NCBI GenBank assembly: GCA_035571275.1
Contig: DATMKQ010000140.1
Span: 7,815-71,814 of the forward strand
Reading direction: 5' to 3'
Length of the DNA: 64,000 nt
From: Trebonia sp035571275
GTDB taxonomy: Bacteria; Actinomycetota; Actinomycetes; Streptosporangiales; Streptosporangiaceae
Positions within the stretch are counted from its first letter, which is position 1, and each line of letters starts with the position of its first letter. Below the pieces are notes generated by a model that saw only the letters and a list, made by a program, of their open reading frames with translations, was not told the DNA's origin and searched no databases. Below are positions 41,817 through 51,147 of the stretch, piece by piece. The position numbers and the translations under genes were made by a program.

Positions 41817-41835
41817 TGTCTCACTATACGAGACA
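41817..41835. promoter_or_regulatory. Inverted repeat upstream of the methyltransferase gene
   Basis: TGTCTC-N7-GAGACA, a perfect 6-7-6 palindrome in an unusually AT-rich stretch; it has the look of a TetR-type operator. No regulator gene is adjacent. Confidence 0.4.
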
Positions 41836-41879
41836 TTTATTCCATGTGGCAGCCGTCGGTGCGGACGCGGGCAGGGTGG

Positions 41880-42284
41880 CTACGAGCCTTGGCCCGCGGC
41901 GTACCTGTCGGCGAGCGCACGAGGCGCGCAGGCCAGCCAGCCGTCGGTCAGGGCTTCCTTGAGCGCTTGGGCGGTGACCTTGCTCAGCTGGATAAGGATG
42001 GCGCTGTACCCGTCGAAATGCGGGATGGTGAAGAAGGCTTCCAGGTTGGCGGCGAGGATGGCCTCCTTCTCGGCCAGGTCCGCGACGCGGACGGCGAGGA
42101 TCGGCCCGTCCGGCGGGGTCTGGTCGCCGTACCGTCTGATGTCGGCCTTGCTGAAGGGACGCTCCCAGGCGAACGCCTTGCCGCCGACTTGCCAGCTGCG
42201 CTGATCGTGCCCGTGCTTATCTTCGCCTTCTGTCACCTCGGGCAGTTCGGCGGTCATCCGGGCCACGTCTTCGAAGGTCGCCAC
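41880..42284 (-). CDS. MmcQ/YjbR-family protein
   Basis: 134 residues from the GTG at 42284 (a TTG at 42293 is possible). CyaY-like fold family with ATFEDVARMTAELPEVTEG, WQVGGKAFAWERPF and the C-terminal DGWLACAPRALADRY. Double-stranded-DNA-binding proteins of unclear role. The gene stands alone. Confidence 0.85.
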   Translation of the reverse strand: MATFEDVARMTAELPEVTEGEDKHGHDQRSWQVGGKAFAWERPFSKADIRRYGDQTPPDGPILAVRVADLAEKEAILAANLEAFFTIPHFDGYSAILIQLSKVTAQALKEALTDGWLACAPRALADRYAAGQGS

Positions 42285-42317
42285 GATTGACAACGTACCC
42301 GGCGCTCAGGGGCGAAG

Positions 42318-42821
42318 ATGGTGGGCGTGGCACCAAGGATGCGCGTCGTCGCGATGACGCCGGAGTACGCGGCGGACATCATCACCTGGCGGTACCCAGC
42401 GCCGTATGACTGCTACGACGTCGGCGACGTCTCGCCTGGGTTCCTGCTCGATCCGGGCAACGAGTTCTTCGCCCTAGTGTCGGGGCCGGGCGAGCTGATC
42501 GGGTTCCGGTCCTTCGGCGCGGACGGGCGGGTGCCGGGCGGAGAGTACGACGACTCGGCCCTCGACACCGGTGGCGGTCTGCGGCCCTCGCTGACCGGGC
42601 AGGGGCTGGGCCGGCAGGCGATCCAGACCGGACTGGAGTTCGGACGGTGCCGCTTCGCGCCACCGGCGTTCCGGGTGACGGTGGCCAGCTTCAACGTCCG
42701 GGCACTGCGGGTAGTGACGTCGCTTGGCTTCCTCCCGGTAAGCAGCTTCGCCGCCACGACAGACGAACGCCGCTTCGAGATCCTCATCCGAGACGAAGTC
42801 GCTTCGAGCCCGGTCACCTAG
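42318..42821 (+). CDS. GNAT-family N-acetyltransferase
   Basis: 167 residues with an acetyl-CoA-binding segment GLRPSLTGQGLGRQAIQTGLEFG and a C-terminal VASFNVRALRVVTSLGFLPV. Substrate unknown. A start at the second Met (residue 8) is equally possible. Divergent from the MmcQ gene. Confidence 0.82.
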   Translation: MVGVAPRMRVVAMTPEYAADIITWRYPAPYDCYDVGDVSPGFLLDPGNEFFALVSGPGELIGFRSFGADGRVPGGEYDDSALDTGGGLRPSLTGQGLGRQAIQTGLEFGRCRFAPPAFRVTVASFNVRALRVVTSLGFLPVSSFAATTDERRFEILIRDEVASSPVT

Positions 42822-42844
42822 GACCGGCTCCCACACCGCGGGGG

Positions 42845-43174
42845 TCAGGTCGTTGTGACTCTCACCCCATGGGCGGTCAGTTCTGATCGCACGCGGTCGG
42901 GATCGTTCGGGGTGATCACAGGAAGGACGCGGCCGCCCGACGTATGGATGACGAACTGGACCGTCTTCCGCGGGCGACCCGGGTCCAGGTTGTACCAGTG
43001 GCGGAAGTCGCCGCTTCCCCAGATCCGCCACTGCCCGGTCAAGCCCGCCATCGGCCGCCGCTGTACCTGCTCGATCTTGGTGTACGGGATGCGCTTGTCG
43101 CCGAACGGGAAATAGTAGCGGCGGATCACGAGGGCATCCTCGGTGCAGGCCACGCCACCGTCGTCGTAGGTCAT
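42845..43174 (-). CDS. Small PH-like hypothetical protein
   Basis: 109 residues, predicted mostly beta: VIRRYYFPFGDKRIPYTKIEQVQRRP, a Trp-rich middle (GQWRIWGSGDFRHWYNLDPGR) and KTVQFVIHTSGGRVLPVITPNDPDRVRSEL. This pattern is that of bacterial PH-domain proteins. No TM segment. Function unknown. Confidence 0.7.
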   Translation of the reverse strand: MTYDDGGVACTEDALVIRRYYFPFGDKRIPYTKIEQVQRRPMAGLTGQWRIWGSGDFRHWYNLDPGRPRKTVQFVIHTSGGRVLPVITPNDPDRVRSELTAHGVRVTTT

Positions 43175-43324
43175 CGGTACACCCCAGGCTTGTCGGACCG
43201 GTATTCCATTGCCCGTTCATGAAGGTAACCCTTGACTGCCTGAACGTACCGTCGCAGCCTGAAAAACGGAGCCGAAAACAATGCGACGGTTCCGCACGCC
43301 GGTTGTCTCGCGGGAAGGAAAACC

Positions 43325-43693
43325 TTGAGTAAAGAGAAGTTCGACCTCGTTTTTCTCGCGGGCGGAACGCTACTGAACGTGCTCGGTACGCGGCTGCGCC
43401 GCGAGCCGGCCACGCCACGAGAGTCGGTGGGCGCCGCCGTGTACACGCTGGGCCAAGTATTCGACGAGCACCGCGACCGCCTGGCGGACGCTGGCGCGGT
43501 CGAGAGGCAGATCGGGACGATCCGGCAGGAGCTGTGCGCGTCCAGGCCGCGCCGAGCTGTGCTCGCCGGGCTGGTTGACGAACTCGTCGAACAAGTCAGC
43601 CCCGTTGCGGAACTGGCGGACGCGGCGGAGCGAGCACGAACGGAGATATCGGGCTACCTGCGCGTGCGATTCGGGGGCTGGTCGATCAGCTGA
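43325..43693 (+). CDS. Hypothetical helical protein
   Basis: 122 residues, start TTG preceded by GGGAAGGAAAACC. Mostly helical and charged after residue 30 (YTLGQVFDEHRDRLADAGAVERQIGTIRQEL), with a small hydrophobic N-terminus. No recognised family. Lies 44 bp ahead of a methyltransferase gene on the same strand. Confidence 0.6.
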   Translation: MSKEKFDLVFLAGGTLLNVLGTRLRREPATPRESVGAAVYTLGQVFDEHRDRLADAGAVERQIGTIRQELCASRPRRAVLAGLVDELVEQVSPVAELADAAERARTEISGYLRVRFGGWSIS

Positions 43694-43737
43694 ACGGCGC
43701 AGCCGCGAGCCGGATCGCCGCTAGTGTCTGAAGGAGC

Positions 43738-44508
43738 ATGGTAAGCGTCTACGACAGCGAGCGCCTCGCGACGGGTTACGCGTTCGACAGGCCTCCGATA
43801 CACGAGCACATCCTCCGGTCGGCCCACTTGGATCAGCAGGCCGAGCGGGCCTTGGACGTAGGGTGCGGCGCGGGCCTGTCCACTGCCGCACTGGGGTCTT
43901 TGGCCCGGCAGGTGATCGGCCTGGAACCGATCTCCACCATGCTCGGGCACCGGCGGACGGTCGCGCCGCTGGCCAGGTTCGTCATCGGCCAGGCTGAGCG
44001 GCTGCCGTTCGCCGCCGGGTCATTCGATCTGGTCTCGGCGGCAGGATCGCTGAACTACGCCGACCTCTCGTCGGCTCTCGCCGAGATAGCGCGGGTGCTG
44101 ACCAGCGACGGTACGTTTCTGCTTTACGACTTTTCCGTCGGCCGGCGCTCGGTCAGCGGCAACGAGCTGGCGGATTGGTTCGCCTCGTTCCAACAACGAT
44201 TCCCGTGGCCGTCCGATGGTTGGCAGCCCTTTGACGTGCGCGAGTCGCCTCTCGTCGCGTATGGCTTGCGGCTGCTCGATTACACGGGCGTCGAGTGCCT
44301 GTTGCCGATGACATTGGATTCTTACCTGCGCTACATGCTCAGCGAGACCAACGTGGACAACGCCATCGCCCGCGGGGCCAGCAGCGCCGAAGAGGTTCGC
44401 GAGTGGTGCCGAGGAACACTGGAGGCGGTCTTCGCGAACGGTGAAGTGACCGTGGTCATCCCCGGACATATAGCCACGCTCGGCCGTTCACAGGCCACCC
44501 ACGACTAG
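43738..44508 (+). CDS. Class I SAM-dependent methyltransferase
   Basis: 256 residues with ALDVGCGAGLSTAALGSLARQVIGLEP and RLPFAAGSFDLVSAAGSLNYADLSSALAEIARVL. The C-terminal half includes the SGNELADWFASFQQRFPWPSDGW block found in uncharacterised relatives. Substrate unknown. Confidence 0.85.
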   Translation: MVSVYDSERLATGYAFDRPPIHEHILRSAHLDQQAERALDVGCGAGLSTAALGSLARQVIGLEPISTMLGHRRTVAPLARFVIGQAERLPFAAGSFDLVSAAGSLNYADLSSALAEIARVLTSDGTFLLYDFSVGRRSVSGNELADWFASFQQRFPWPSDGWQPFDVRESPLVAYGLRLLDYTGVECLLPMTLDSYLRYMLSETNVDNAIARGASSAEEVREWCRGTLEAVFANGEVTVVIPGHIATLGRSQATHD

Positions 44509-44908
44509 ACCTGCTGCCCCGCCAGCCAGCGGGCGCCTCGTTACGCCGCCCTGGGCGGCACCACCCTTCTCTCGTCGCTGCTAGCGATGGCCCGTGAGTC
44601 TTGTGGCCTTCGGGGCGGGAGCGGTTCGGCAAGGTCGGCGTTGCCTCACCTCGCCCCCTCAGGCTGCCTCCGAGTTTGCTGCAAGTCGGCTGACCGTCAA
44701 CTCTGCACACTGAGCGACCAATTTCGTGTCCGATATGGGCGGTATGTCTGGCGCGGAGGTATGCAAAGTGAGCGGGTGGGGCTGGTGTGATCCACGGGGT
44801 TTCGCGACGGGGGCAGGAAGCGAGGGCTGGGGCGATCCATGGAGATCGCGGAGGGAATTGGCGGTTGCCGGTCAGACCGGTCTCCCCGTCCGCACAAGAT
44901 CTACCGCG
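44509..44908. other. Intergenic region, 400 bp
   Basis: Nothing convincing: short frames on both strands lack ribosome binding sites and typical codon use. Marks the boundary to the accessory region. Confidence 0.5.
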
Positions 44909-45139
44909 CTAAAGACGCGTCGCGAGCATGATGAGCATGATCACCAGAAACGCGCCCGCCGTAAGTATGAGGATCACCGCGAGGACGTGCTCGAGGATCC
45001 AGTCCCGGCGTGCTCGCCGTTGCCGTTCCCTCAACGGCATCCTGCGCCGGGGCGGGCGATAGCCGGGCGGAGGATCGTGCAGGATAAGCGCCTTGGTCCT
45101 GCCGCCACCCCGCCCCCGCGGGCCACCGATCCAGACCAT
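44909..45139 (-). CDS. Small single-TM membrane protein
   Basis: 76 residues from the ATG at 45139, preceded by GGGAGG at four bases. A basic Pro/Arg-rich cytoplasmic part (YRPPRRRMPLRERQRRARRDW) is followed by one TM segment LAVILILTAGAFLVIMLIMLA near the C-terminus. Divergent from the LAL gene. Function unknown. Confidence 0.6.
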   Translation of the reverse strand: MVWIGGPRGRGGGRTKALILHDPPPGYRPPRRRMPLRERQRRARRDWILEHVLAVILILTAGAFLVIMLIMLATRL

Positions 45140-45329
45140 CACGCCTCCCGACGCTTTTGCCCGACAGTGTAATGCCGTGCGGGATGGCCGAAAAGACCAC
45201 AGGCTCGCCCGTTTGGCTGTTACCGCTGCTCAGGCGGGTTTCTGCGGAGTTGTGGCGGCGTATTGTCCAGACAGCAGCGGACGAAGTCCTGGACAACGGA
45301 TCGGCATCAGCTTGGCTGCGACCGCTGTT

Positions 45330-45377
45330 TAGCCTGGAGACGGAGTCGTTCAGCGCACTGGCCGAAAGGACAGGCAC
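45330..45377 (+). promoter_or_regulatory. Leader conserved between the two LAL regulator genes
   Basis: Sequence before the 45378 start, including CTGTTTAGCCTGGAGACGG and ACTGGCCGAAAGGACAGGCAC, is nearly repeated upstream of the 54697 start on the other strand (54698-54757). The Shine-Dalgarno is AAAGGA. Confidence 0.6.
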
Positions 45378-48176
45378 ATGCCAGGCCCCAGTGAACTCGC
45401 GGCTTACCCGCCCGCACCCATCATCGGCCGGGAAGCCGAACTGGCCAGGCTGCACGGGCTTGTGGACTCGGCCCCGCAGGCCGGCCGGGTTCTGATCGTG
45501 ATCGGTGAGCCAGGCATGGGCAAGACCGTGCTGCTGGCGAACGCGGCCAAACGGGCACGGTCAGCGGGCCAGCAGGTGCTGCGGGTCACAGGGCGGGAAT
45601 CGGAGTCGAGACTCGCGTTCGCCGGGTTGCATCAGCTCCTGCGGTCGGTGCTGCCGGCCGCCGCCCGACTTCCTGGGCGGCAAGAACGGGCGTTGCTCGG
45701 GGCCCTCGGCTTGGCCGCGGACCCCGTTACGCCCGACCTGCTTCTCACCGGCGTCGCCGTCCTCACCCTGCTGTCGGATCTTTCTGAACGCTCTCCGGTC
45801 CTGGTGGTCGCCGACGACGCCCACTGGCTCGACCGCAGCTCGCTTGATGCCCTGGCCTTCGCCGCCAGCCGCCTGGACACCGAGCCGATCGTGCTGCTTG
45901 TAGGCGCCAGGGGCCAGGCCCCGCCCCACGGATTTGAGCGGGGATTCCCAGAGCTGTACCTCGGGCCGCTGCCGGCGGCGGACGCCGGCCGACTGCTGGA
46001 CGAGCAGCCTCACCCACCGCGGGGACGAGCGCGGGCGCAGGTACTCGACCAGGCAGAGGGTAATCCCATGGCGCTGATCGAGTTGGCGAAGGTCATCGCC
46101 GCCGATCCCGGCGCCAGTCGCCGCTGGGCCGCCGAGCCGCTCCCGCTGACTGACCGGCTGAGCACTGTCATCACCTCCAGGTTCGCCGCCCTACCAGCGG
46201 AGACGAAAGAGGCACTGCTGCTGGCCGCAGTGGCTGACGGCCAGGACTTGAGCGCGAGCAGCCGTGCGGCTGGGTCAGATGCGCGGGTCCTCGCGCCGGC
46301 CGAGCAGGAGGGCCTTGTCACGGTCGGCCGGACCGGGCTGCAGTTCTCCCATCCCCTCGTCCGCTCCGCCATCTACCACTCCGCGCCCTTCGCGCAGCGC
46401 GCCGCGGCGCACCGTCAGCTCGCCCAAGCCCTGCACGACCAGCCAGACCGTCGAGCCTGGCACCTGGCCACCGCGGCACTGCAGCCGGACGAGCAGGTGG
46501 CTTGGCTGCTCGAGGCCACCGCCACCCAGGCGCAACACCGTGGCGGCGCCGCCGCCGCGGCGCTGGCCATGGAACGTGCCGCGGATCTCAGCCCCGACCC
46601 CAAGGACCAGGCACGCCGGCTTGTAGCCGCTGCCTCGGCCGCCGTTCCCACCGGCCAGGCCGACTGGATCCAGGACCTCACCACCCGCGCCCTCGCCGTC
46701 ACATCGGACCCCGGACTACGGCTGACTGCCCGCCACGACGCCGGGTGGGCGCTGGCCTACTCGGGCCGGCCTTCTGCCGCGCTGGACGCGCTCATCTCCG
46801 TCGCCGAAGAGGCGGCCCGCGACCTGCCGACCCTCGCCTGGGAGGCCCTCGCGGATGCCGCTACCGTCGTGTACCACGCAGGCACGCCCGACAGCTGCCA
46901 GGCCGTAGGCCGCGTTCTCTGGCTCCTGGAAAATCAGGGATGCCGGTCCGCCAGCGATAGCCCGCGCGTTGATTACGGCCCGCGCAAGCTCTGGATACAG
47001 GCATGCACCGACCCCTTCGGCAGCAGAAGCGAGCTCATCAGGTACCTGCGCGAGACCAGCCGCTCTCCTCATGACGAGCCCGCGCTGTGGCGAATCGGTT
47101 CCACCGCATGGCTCCTAGACGAATCCCACCTGGCGATCACCATGCTGCAGGACGCCATGCAGCGGCTCAAAGCCCCCGGCACGCGGGGCACTAGCGGCCC
47201 CGGCCTCACCGCGCTCGGATGGGCATACATCGACAGTGGGCGCTGGGACGACGCCCAGGAAGCCGCCACAGAAGCTGCCGACCTGGCCGAGGCGAACCAG
47301 ATGAAACTCATCGCCGCGGCCGCGGACTTGATCGCCGCCACCGTCTTTGCCATGCGTGGCGACGCCCCCGCGGCACGCACGCATGCGAACAGGGCGCTGG
47401 CCACCGCCGACCCGGCAGAAAGCGGGCTGATAGCCGCCCGGGCGCGGCGGGCCCTCGGCATCGCCGCCCTCACCAACGGCAGCCACCTCCTTGCCTTCAC
47501 CCAACTTCGCCAGCTCTTCAGCGAGCAAGGCGCGCCCGTCCACAACATCTTCTCCTACCTAGGCGTGGCCGATCTCGCCGCCGCCGCGGTCCGTGCCGAC
47601 CGGGCGATGGAAGGACAAGGCGTCCTCGAGCAGGCGCTCAGCCACCTAGGCGGCACGGCTTCTCCCCGGGTTGGCCAGCTCATCGCCCGCGCGCGCGGCA
47701 TCCTCGCCGGCCCGGACGGCGCTGAAGCCCATTTCGAGACGGCGCTCGCCGACCCGGCCGGGGAGCAGTGGCCCTTCGAGCGGGCACAGCTTCGCCTTGA
47801 CTACGGCGAGTGGCTGCGGCGGCGCCGCCGGATCAACGACGCCAAGCCCGTTCTGGCCCAGGCCCTGGCCACCTTCCGCCAGCTAAGGACCTGGTCCTGG
47901 GCGCAGCGGGCCGAGGCGGAGCTGCGGGCCAGCGGTGTGGCCGCGACGGGTACACCCGGCGAACCCGATGCCCTGTGGGAACTGACCCCGCAGCAGCGCC
48001 AGATCGTCCGGCTGGCGAGCGAAGGCCTGACCAACCGCGAGATCGGCGACCGGCTCTTCCTCTCACCCCGCACAGTCAGCTCACACCTGTACCGGTCCTA
48101 CCCCAAGCTCGGGGTCACCGATCGCCACCAGCTACGCGACGTCATCGCCCGCGCCGGCACCGCGGCGCCAGCCTGA
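45378..48176 (+). CDS. LuxR-family LAL regulator with AAA ATPase domain, copy 1
   Basis: 932 residues. N-terminal AAA/STAND ATPase with Walker A GEPGMGKTVLL near 39-49 and Walker B VLVVADDAHWLD, a long helical TPR-like middle, and a C-terminal LuxR helix-turn-helix (ELTPQQRQIVRLASEGLTNREIGDRLFLSPRTVSSHL). Very similar along its whole length to the regulator at 51866-54697, including the leader. Such proteins are ligand- and ATP-dependent activators of nearby genes. Confidence 0.93.
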   Translation: MPGPSELAAYPPAPIIGREAELARLHGLVDSAPQAGRVLIVIGEPGMGKTVLLANAAKRARSAGQQVLRVTGRESESRLAFAGLHQLLRSVLPAAARLPGRQERALLGALGLAADPVTPDLLLTGVAVLTLLSDLSERSPVLVVADDAHWLDRSSLDALAFAASRLDTEPIVLLVGARGQAPPHGFERGFPELYLGPLPAADAGRLLDEQPHPPRGRARAQVLDQAEGNPMALIELAKVIAADPGASRRWAAEPLPLTDRLSTVITSRFAALPAETKEALLLAAVADGQDLSASSRAAGSDARVLAPAEQEGLVTVGRTGLQFSHPLVRSAIYHSAPFAQRAAAHRQLAQALHDQPDRRAWHLATAALQPDEQVAWLLEATATQAQHRGGAAAAALAMERAADLSPDPKDQARRLVAAASAAVPTGQADWIQDLTTRALAVTSDPGLRLTARHDAGWALAYSGRPSAALDALISVAEEAARDLPTLAWEALADAATVVYHAGTPDSCQAVGRVLWLLENQGCRSASDSPRVDYGPRKLWIQACTDPFGSRSELIRYLRETSRSPHDEPALWRIGSTAWLLDESHLAITMLQDAMQRLKAPGTRGTSGPGLTALGWAYIDSGRWDDAQEAATEAADLAEANQMKLIAAAADLIAATVFAMRGDAPAARTHANRALATADPAESGLIAARARRALGIAALTNGSHLLAFTQLRQLFSEQGAPVHNIFSYLGVADLAAAAVRADRAMEGQGVLEQALSHLGGTASPRVGQLIARARGILAGPDGAEAHFETALADPAGEQWPFERAQLRLDYGEWLRRRRRINDAKPVLAQALATFRQLRTWSWAQRAEAELRASGVAATGTPGEPDALWELTPQQRQIVRLASEGLTNREIGDRLFLSPRTVSSHLYRSYPKLGVTDRHQLRDVIARAGTAAPA

Positions 48177-48217
48177 GAAGACGCAGAAAGCGGGACTTCG
48201 CAGGTGCAGTCACCTGT

Positions 48218-48237
48218 CGGATACCGGGACGGCCCTG
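48218..48237 (+). promoter_or_regulatory. CGGATACC motif upstream of ridA-like gene (copy A)
   Basis: CGGATACC, five bases, GGCC, 76 bp ahead of the ATG. Shared with sites at 51054, 51108 and 54801; candidate LAL-regulator binding site. Confidence 0.5.
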
Positions 48238-48293
48238 CTTCCTCCAAGGTGGAGGCAACGCAGAAACGACGCATCCTGACGGAGGCCGCCATC

Positions 48294-48686
48294 ATGATTA
48301 TCTTCGATAACCCTGCGACCGTGCCCGCCCCGGCCGGGGCATATTCCCACGTCGCGCGCGCTGAACTCGGTGATAAGACCATCCTTCAGCTGTCTGGCCA
48401 GGCCGCCATTGACGCCGAAGGCAATATCGTCGGCGGCAACGACGTGGCCGCGCAGGCGGAATACATCATGGACAACATCACCGCGATCCTGGCCGCCCAC
48501 GGCGCCACCCTGGCCGACGTGGTCAACATCCGCGCCTACATCACCGACATGAGCCGACTTTCCGAGTACGGCAAGGTACGGGCGGCGCGCTTCACCGGGA
48601 CACCACCGACCGTCACGACCGTGGAGGTGTCCCGCTTGTTCGTCTCCGGTGCGCTCCTCGAGGTCGAGGTTTCGGCCATTACCTGA
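48294..48686 (+). CDS. RidA-family protein
   Basis: 130 residues from the ATG at 48294 after GGAGG at eight bases. RidA/YjgF fold: VPAPAGAYSHVARAELGDKTILQLSGQ, then VVNIRAYITDMSRLSEYGKVRAARF, and PPTVTTVEVSRL. The Arg that binds imines in RidA sits in NIRAYITD rather than the usual R-x-x-VGxxRLP, so whether it is a true imine deaminase is uncertain. First gene of the region between the LAL regulators. Confidence 0.88.
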   Translation: MIIFDNPATVPAPAGAYSHVARAELGDKTILQLSGQAAIDAEGNIVGGNDVAAQAEYIMDNITAILAAHGATLADVVNIRAYITDMSRLSEYGKVRAARFTGTPPTVTTVEVSRLFVSGALLEVEVSAIT

Positions 48687-49150
48687 GCACGTGAATCGCC
48701 GTCAGCTTGCCGCCATCGGGAGCGACTCGGTGGCCCGCATCACTGGCCACGCTTGGTCCTGCAACGGCAGTTATGGAAGGTAAAAGCGCAGAGTCTTGAG
48801 GATGCACCGCACGACCGGCCACGGGCATCACGGCCACCCGAGGATGACGGCAAGCGGCTACCTGCCCGTTTTGCCCTGATTGCCTCAACGGCTCGTTGAA
48901 AGTTAGCACTGTAATTCCATGATCTCGAAACTTATATGTACCAATAGCTACCAAATGCCTACGTGATAAAAAATGTTTACGCGATCATGAGCCTGGCAGC
49001 GACTGGGACCGCGCACCGGGAGCTAACACGGCACCACCAGGATCCCTCGCCGCACAACCGGCTCCCCAACCCGCCGACCCGCCAGCACAACCAGCCCGGA
49101 GAGGCCCCAACCACAAGCACCGTCGCAGTACTAGCTAGGGAGGTTGCCCC
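48687..49150. other. Intergenic region, 464 bp
   Basis: No convincing gene. Bases 48895-48995 are markedly AT-richer than the surroundings and may hold the promoter of the DUF1330 gene. A 91-residue minus-strand frame ends at 48679, but it overlaps ridA and lacks a ribosome binding site. Confidence 0.45.
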
Positions 49151-49474
49151 ATGACCGTTTACATGGTGGCGCAGGTGGAGATCCTGGACCGGGAGCAGTG
49201 GGAGCGCTACAAGGAGATCGCCGCGTGGGAAATCGCCCGGCACGGCGGACGCTACCTCGCGCGCGGCGCCAACCCGGAAGTGGCAGAAGCCGACTGGAAG
49301 CAGCCGGAAAACCTGCGGATCAACATGGTCGCGTTCCCCAGCATGGAGCAGGCTCACGCCTGGTACAACTCACCGGAATACGCCAAAGCACTGGCCTTCA
49401 GGAAAATCGCGGTACACCGGCGCCTGTTCTTCGTACATGGCGCGGACGAGCCGCAATGGTGCTATGAGTCGTGA
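49151..49474 (+). CDS. DUF1330 dimeric alpha/beta-barrel protein
   Basis: 107 residues, family signature VAQVEILDREQWERYKEIA, GGRYLARG and AFPSMEQAHAWYNSPEYAKAL, which is the DUF1330 ferredoxin-like fold. Function unknown. Start preceded by GGGAGG. Same strand as ridA. Confidence 0.9.
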   Translation: MTVYMVAQVEILDREQWERYKEIAAWEIARHGGRYLARGANPEVAEADWKQPENLRINMVAFPSMEQAHAWYNSPEYAKALAFRKIAVHRRLFFVHGADEPQWCYES

Positions 49475-49647
49475 GCGCGGTTCTTTAACTGGGCCGCGTT
49501 TCTGGAGACGCCCGCCCGAGTTCGAGTACGTTGGCCACGGCACGATCCCCACCGCCGCCGCGACGAAGGGAACCTGGCCGAACGAGCGCCACCGGCCGTT
49601 CGGTGAAAAGAATTTCAATTAATCTGAACGGAGGGTGGTTTTCCGAT

Positions 49648-50223
49648 TTACGTATGTTCTTGCTGGTACGGGTGGAACTTCGACTTGTCGCCGGCGTCCC
49701 AGCTCTCGCGGAAGCCGGGTGCGGCCAGGTCCCAGTCCGGGCGGATCTCGCGGGTCGCCTCGCGCAGGTCCCGGCGCAGGTCCTCGAACGACGGCCGGCC
49801 CCAGAACCAGTAGCCGTTGTAGACGCTGAAGATGACAAGCCCGGGCTTGAGCACCAGCGTGTACGGGATCATCGGGTCGTGGTACGGGTCGGTGTACTCC
49901 TTGATGTCCAGGTCCTTCTGGACGTGGCGACCCGCGTCGGACAGGAACGTCCACTGCGCGCCCACCTGATCGCGGAACTCGTTGGTCTCCAGGATGTTGT
50001 CGGTGGAGATCGTGACGATCTGGGTATAGGCGACGGCGATCTTGGGGTAGTTCGCGGCCAGCTCGAGGTGCTGCTGGTGGTCCTTCGGGCAGAAGGAGCC
50101 GCGCGAGAGGATCACAATCATCGGGTCGATCCCCTGCAGCTCGCTGAGCCTGCGCCTGGTCTTGGTTTGGTCGGTCAGCTCATAGTCGGGGAAGACCCCG
50201 CCGGGCACGATATCGGCGCGCAT
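49648..50223 (-). CDS. Peroxiredoxin-like (AhpC/TSA) protein
   Basis: 191 residues with a thioredoxin-like fold: VFPDYELTDQTKTRRRLSELQG, then the single-Cys motif ILSRGSFCPKDHQQHLEL (Cys near 45), IVTISTDNILETNEFRDQVG. No partner Cys for a disulfide is evident, so a 1-Cys mechanism is expected. Immediately downstream of the SDR gene on the same strand. Confidence 0.82.
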   Translation of the reverse strand: MRADIVPGGVFPDYELTDQTKTRRRLSELQGIDPMIVILSRGSFCPKDHQQHLELAANYPKIAVAYTQIVTISTDNILETNEFRDQVGAQWTFLSDAGRHVQKDLDIKEYTDPYHDPMIPYTLVLKPGLVIFSVYNGYWFWGRPSFEDLRRDLREATREIRPDWDLAAPGFRESWDAGDKSKFHPYQQEHT

Positions 50224-50256
50224 AGGTTTACTCCTTGTCGACGGTGATGTCGGGGA

Positions 50257-50991
50257 TCAGATCGCGGTGCGGCCGCCGTCGGCGGCGAAGACCGCGCCGG
50301 TGACGTAGCTGGCCTTCGGCGATGCGAGGAAGGCGATGACCTCAGCGATCTCGGCGGGCCGAGCGGCACGGGAGAGCAGGGTCGTGGCGCCTTGGGTCTC
50401 GAGGCGTTCGCGCGTGGTAGCGGCGGTGAACACCGGTCCGGGGGCGACCGCGTTGACCCGGACCCCGGCCGGGCTGAACTCGGCGGCCCACGACCGGGTC
50501 ATCGACGCCAAGGTGGCCTTGGTGGCGCTGTAGGCGGCGGCTCCGACCAGGCCGATCTGGCCGGCCATGCTGCCAATGTTGATGATGCTGCCGCTGCCCC
50601 TGGCTACCATCTTCGGTGCCAGCGCGGCGACCAGGAAGTACGCTGCTCGCACGTTGGCCGCGAACATCCGGTCGAAGGTCGCCACGTCGAGCTCGGCCGT
50701 CGGCCCGAACCAGGCGAACCCGGCGTTGTTCACCAGCACGTCGACCGTGCCCGCTCGCCCGGCCAGATCATCCAGCTGGGCCGGGTCGCTGAGGTCGGCG
50801 GCCATGAACCGGGCCGTGCCGCCGTCCGCTTTGATCGCGGCGACTACCTCAGAACCACGAACGGGGTTCCGGCCGTGCACGATGACTTCGGCGCCGTGCC
50901 GGCCTAGTTCCTGGGCCGCTGCCTGACCGATGCCTGAAGTGGCCCCGGTGACCAGGGCACTGTAGCCCTCTAGGTCTCGCTGCTCGTTCAT
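50257..50991 (-). CDS. Short-chain dehydrogenase/reductase
   Basis: 244 residues from the ATG at 50991. NAD(P)-binding ALVTGATSGIGQAAA, NNAG, catalytic Ser in INIGSMAG and YSATKA Tyr-Lys pair, C-terminal TGAVFAADGGRTAI. The FabG-like family is broad; the substrate is open. A start at 51033 would add 14 residues. Its upstream region holds a CGGATACC copy on the same strand. Confidence 0.92.
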   Translation of the reverse strand: MNEQRDLEGYSALVTGATSGIGQAAAQELGRHGAEVIVHGRNPVRGSEVVAAIKADGGTARFMAADLSDPAQLDDLAGRAGTVDVLVNNAGFAWFGPTAELDVATFDRMFAANVRAAYFLVAALAPKMVARGSGSIINIGSMAGQIGLVGAAAYSATKATLASMTRSWAAEFSPAGVRVNAVAPGPVFTAATTRERLETQGATTLLSRAARPAEIAEVIAFLASPKASYVTGAVFAADGGRTAI

Positions 50992-51043
50992 CTCTCGGCT
51001 TTCGTTGACGGGACTTCTCAGTACCTCAACCATGGACGGCGCC

Positions 51044-51062
51044 GGGCCCGCCGGGGTATCCG
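51044..51062 (-). promoter_or_regulatory. CGGATACC motif upstream of the SDR gene (copy D)
   Basis: On the minus strand CGGATACC (51062-51055), five bases, GGGCCC; 71 bp ahead of the SDR ATG at 50991. Confidence 0.5.
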
Positions 51063-51107
51063 ACGCATGACTGCACATCGCGGCCCACCAGCACTGCAGT
51101 CAGGCGG

Positions 51108-51126
51108 CGGATACCGTCACGGCCTG
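51108..51126 (+). promoter_or_regulatory. CGGATACC motif upstream of alpha/beta-hydrolase pseudogene (copy B)
   Basis: CGGATACC, five bases, GGCCTG; 40 bp ahead of the ATG at 51148. Flanking CAGGC and GCCTG form a short inverted repeat around it. Confidence 0.5.
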
Positions 51127-51147
51127 CCCGCGAGGGACGCTGACGTT

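Noticed and set aside
44726..45172. A 148-codon plus-strand frame before LAL copy 1
   Set aside because: It overlaps the small membrane-protein gene in antisense and shows no ribosome binding site or domain.
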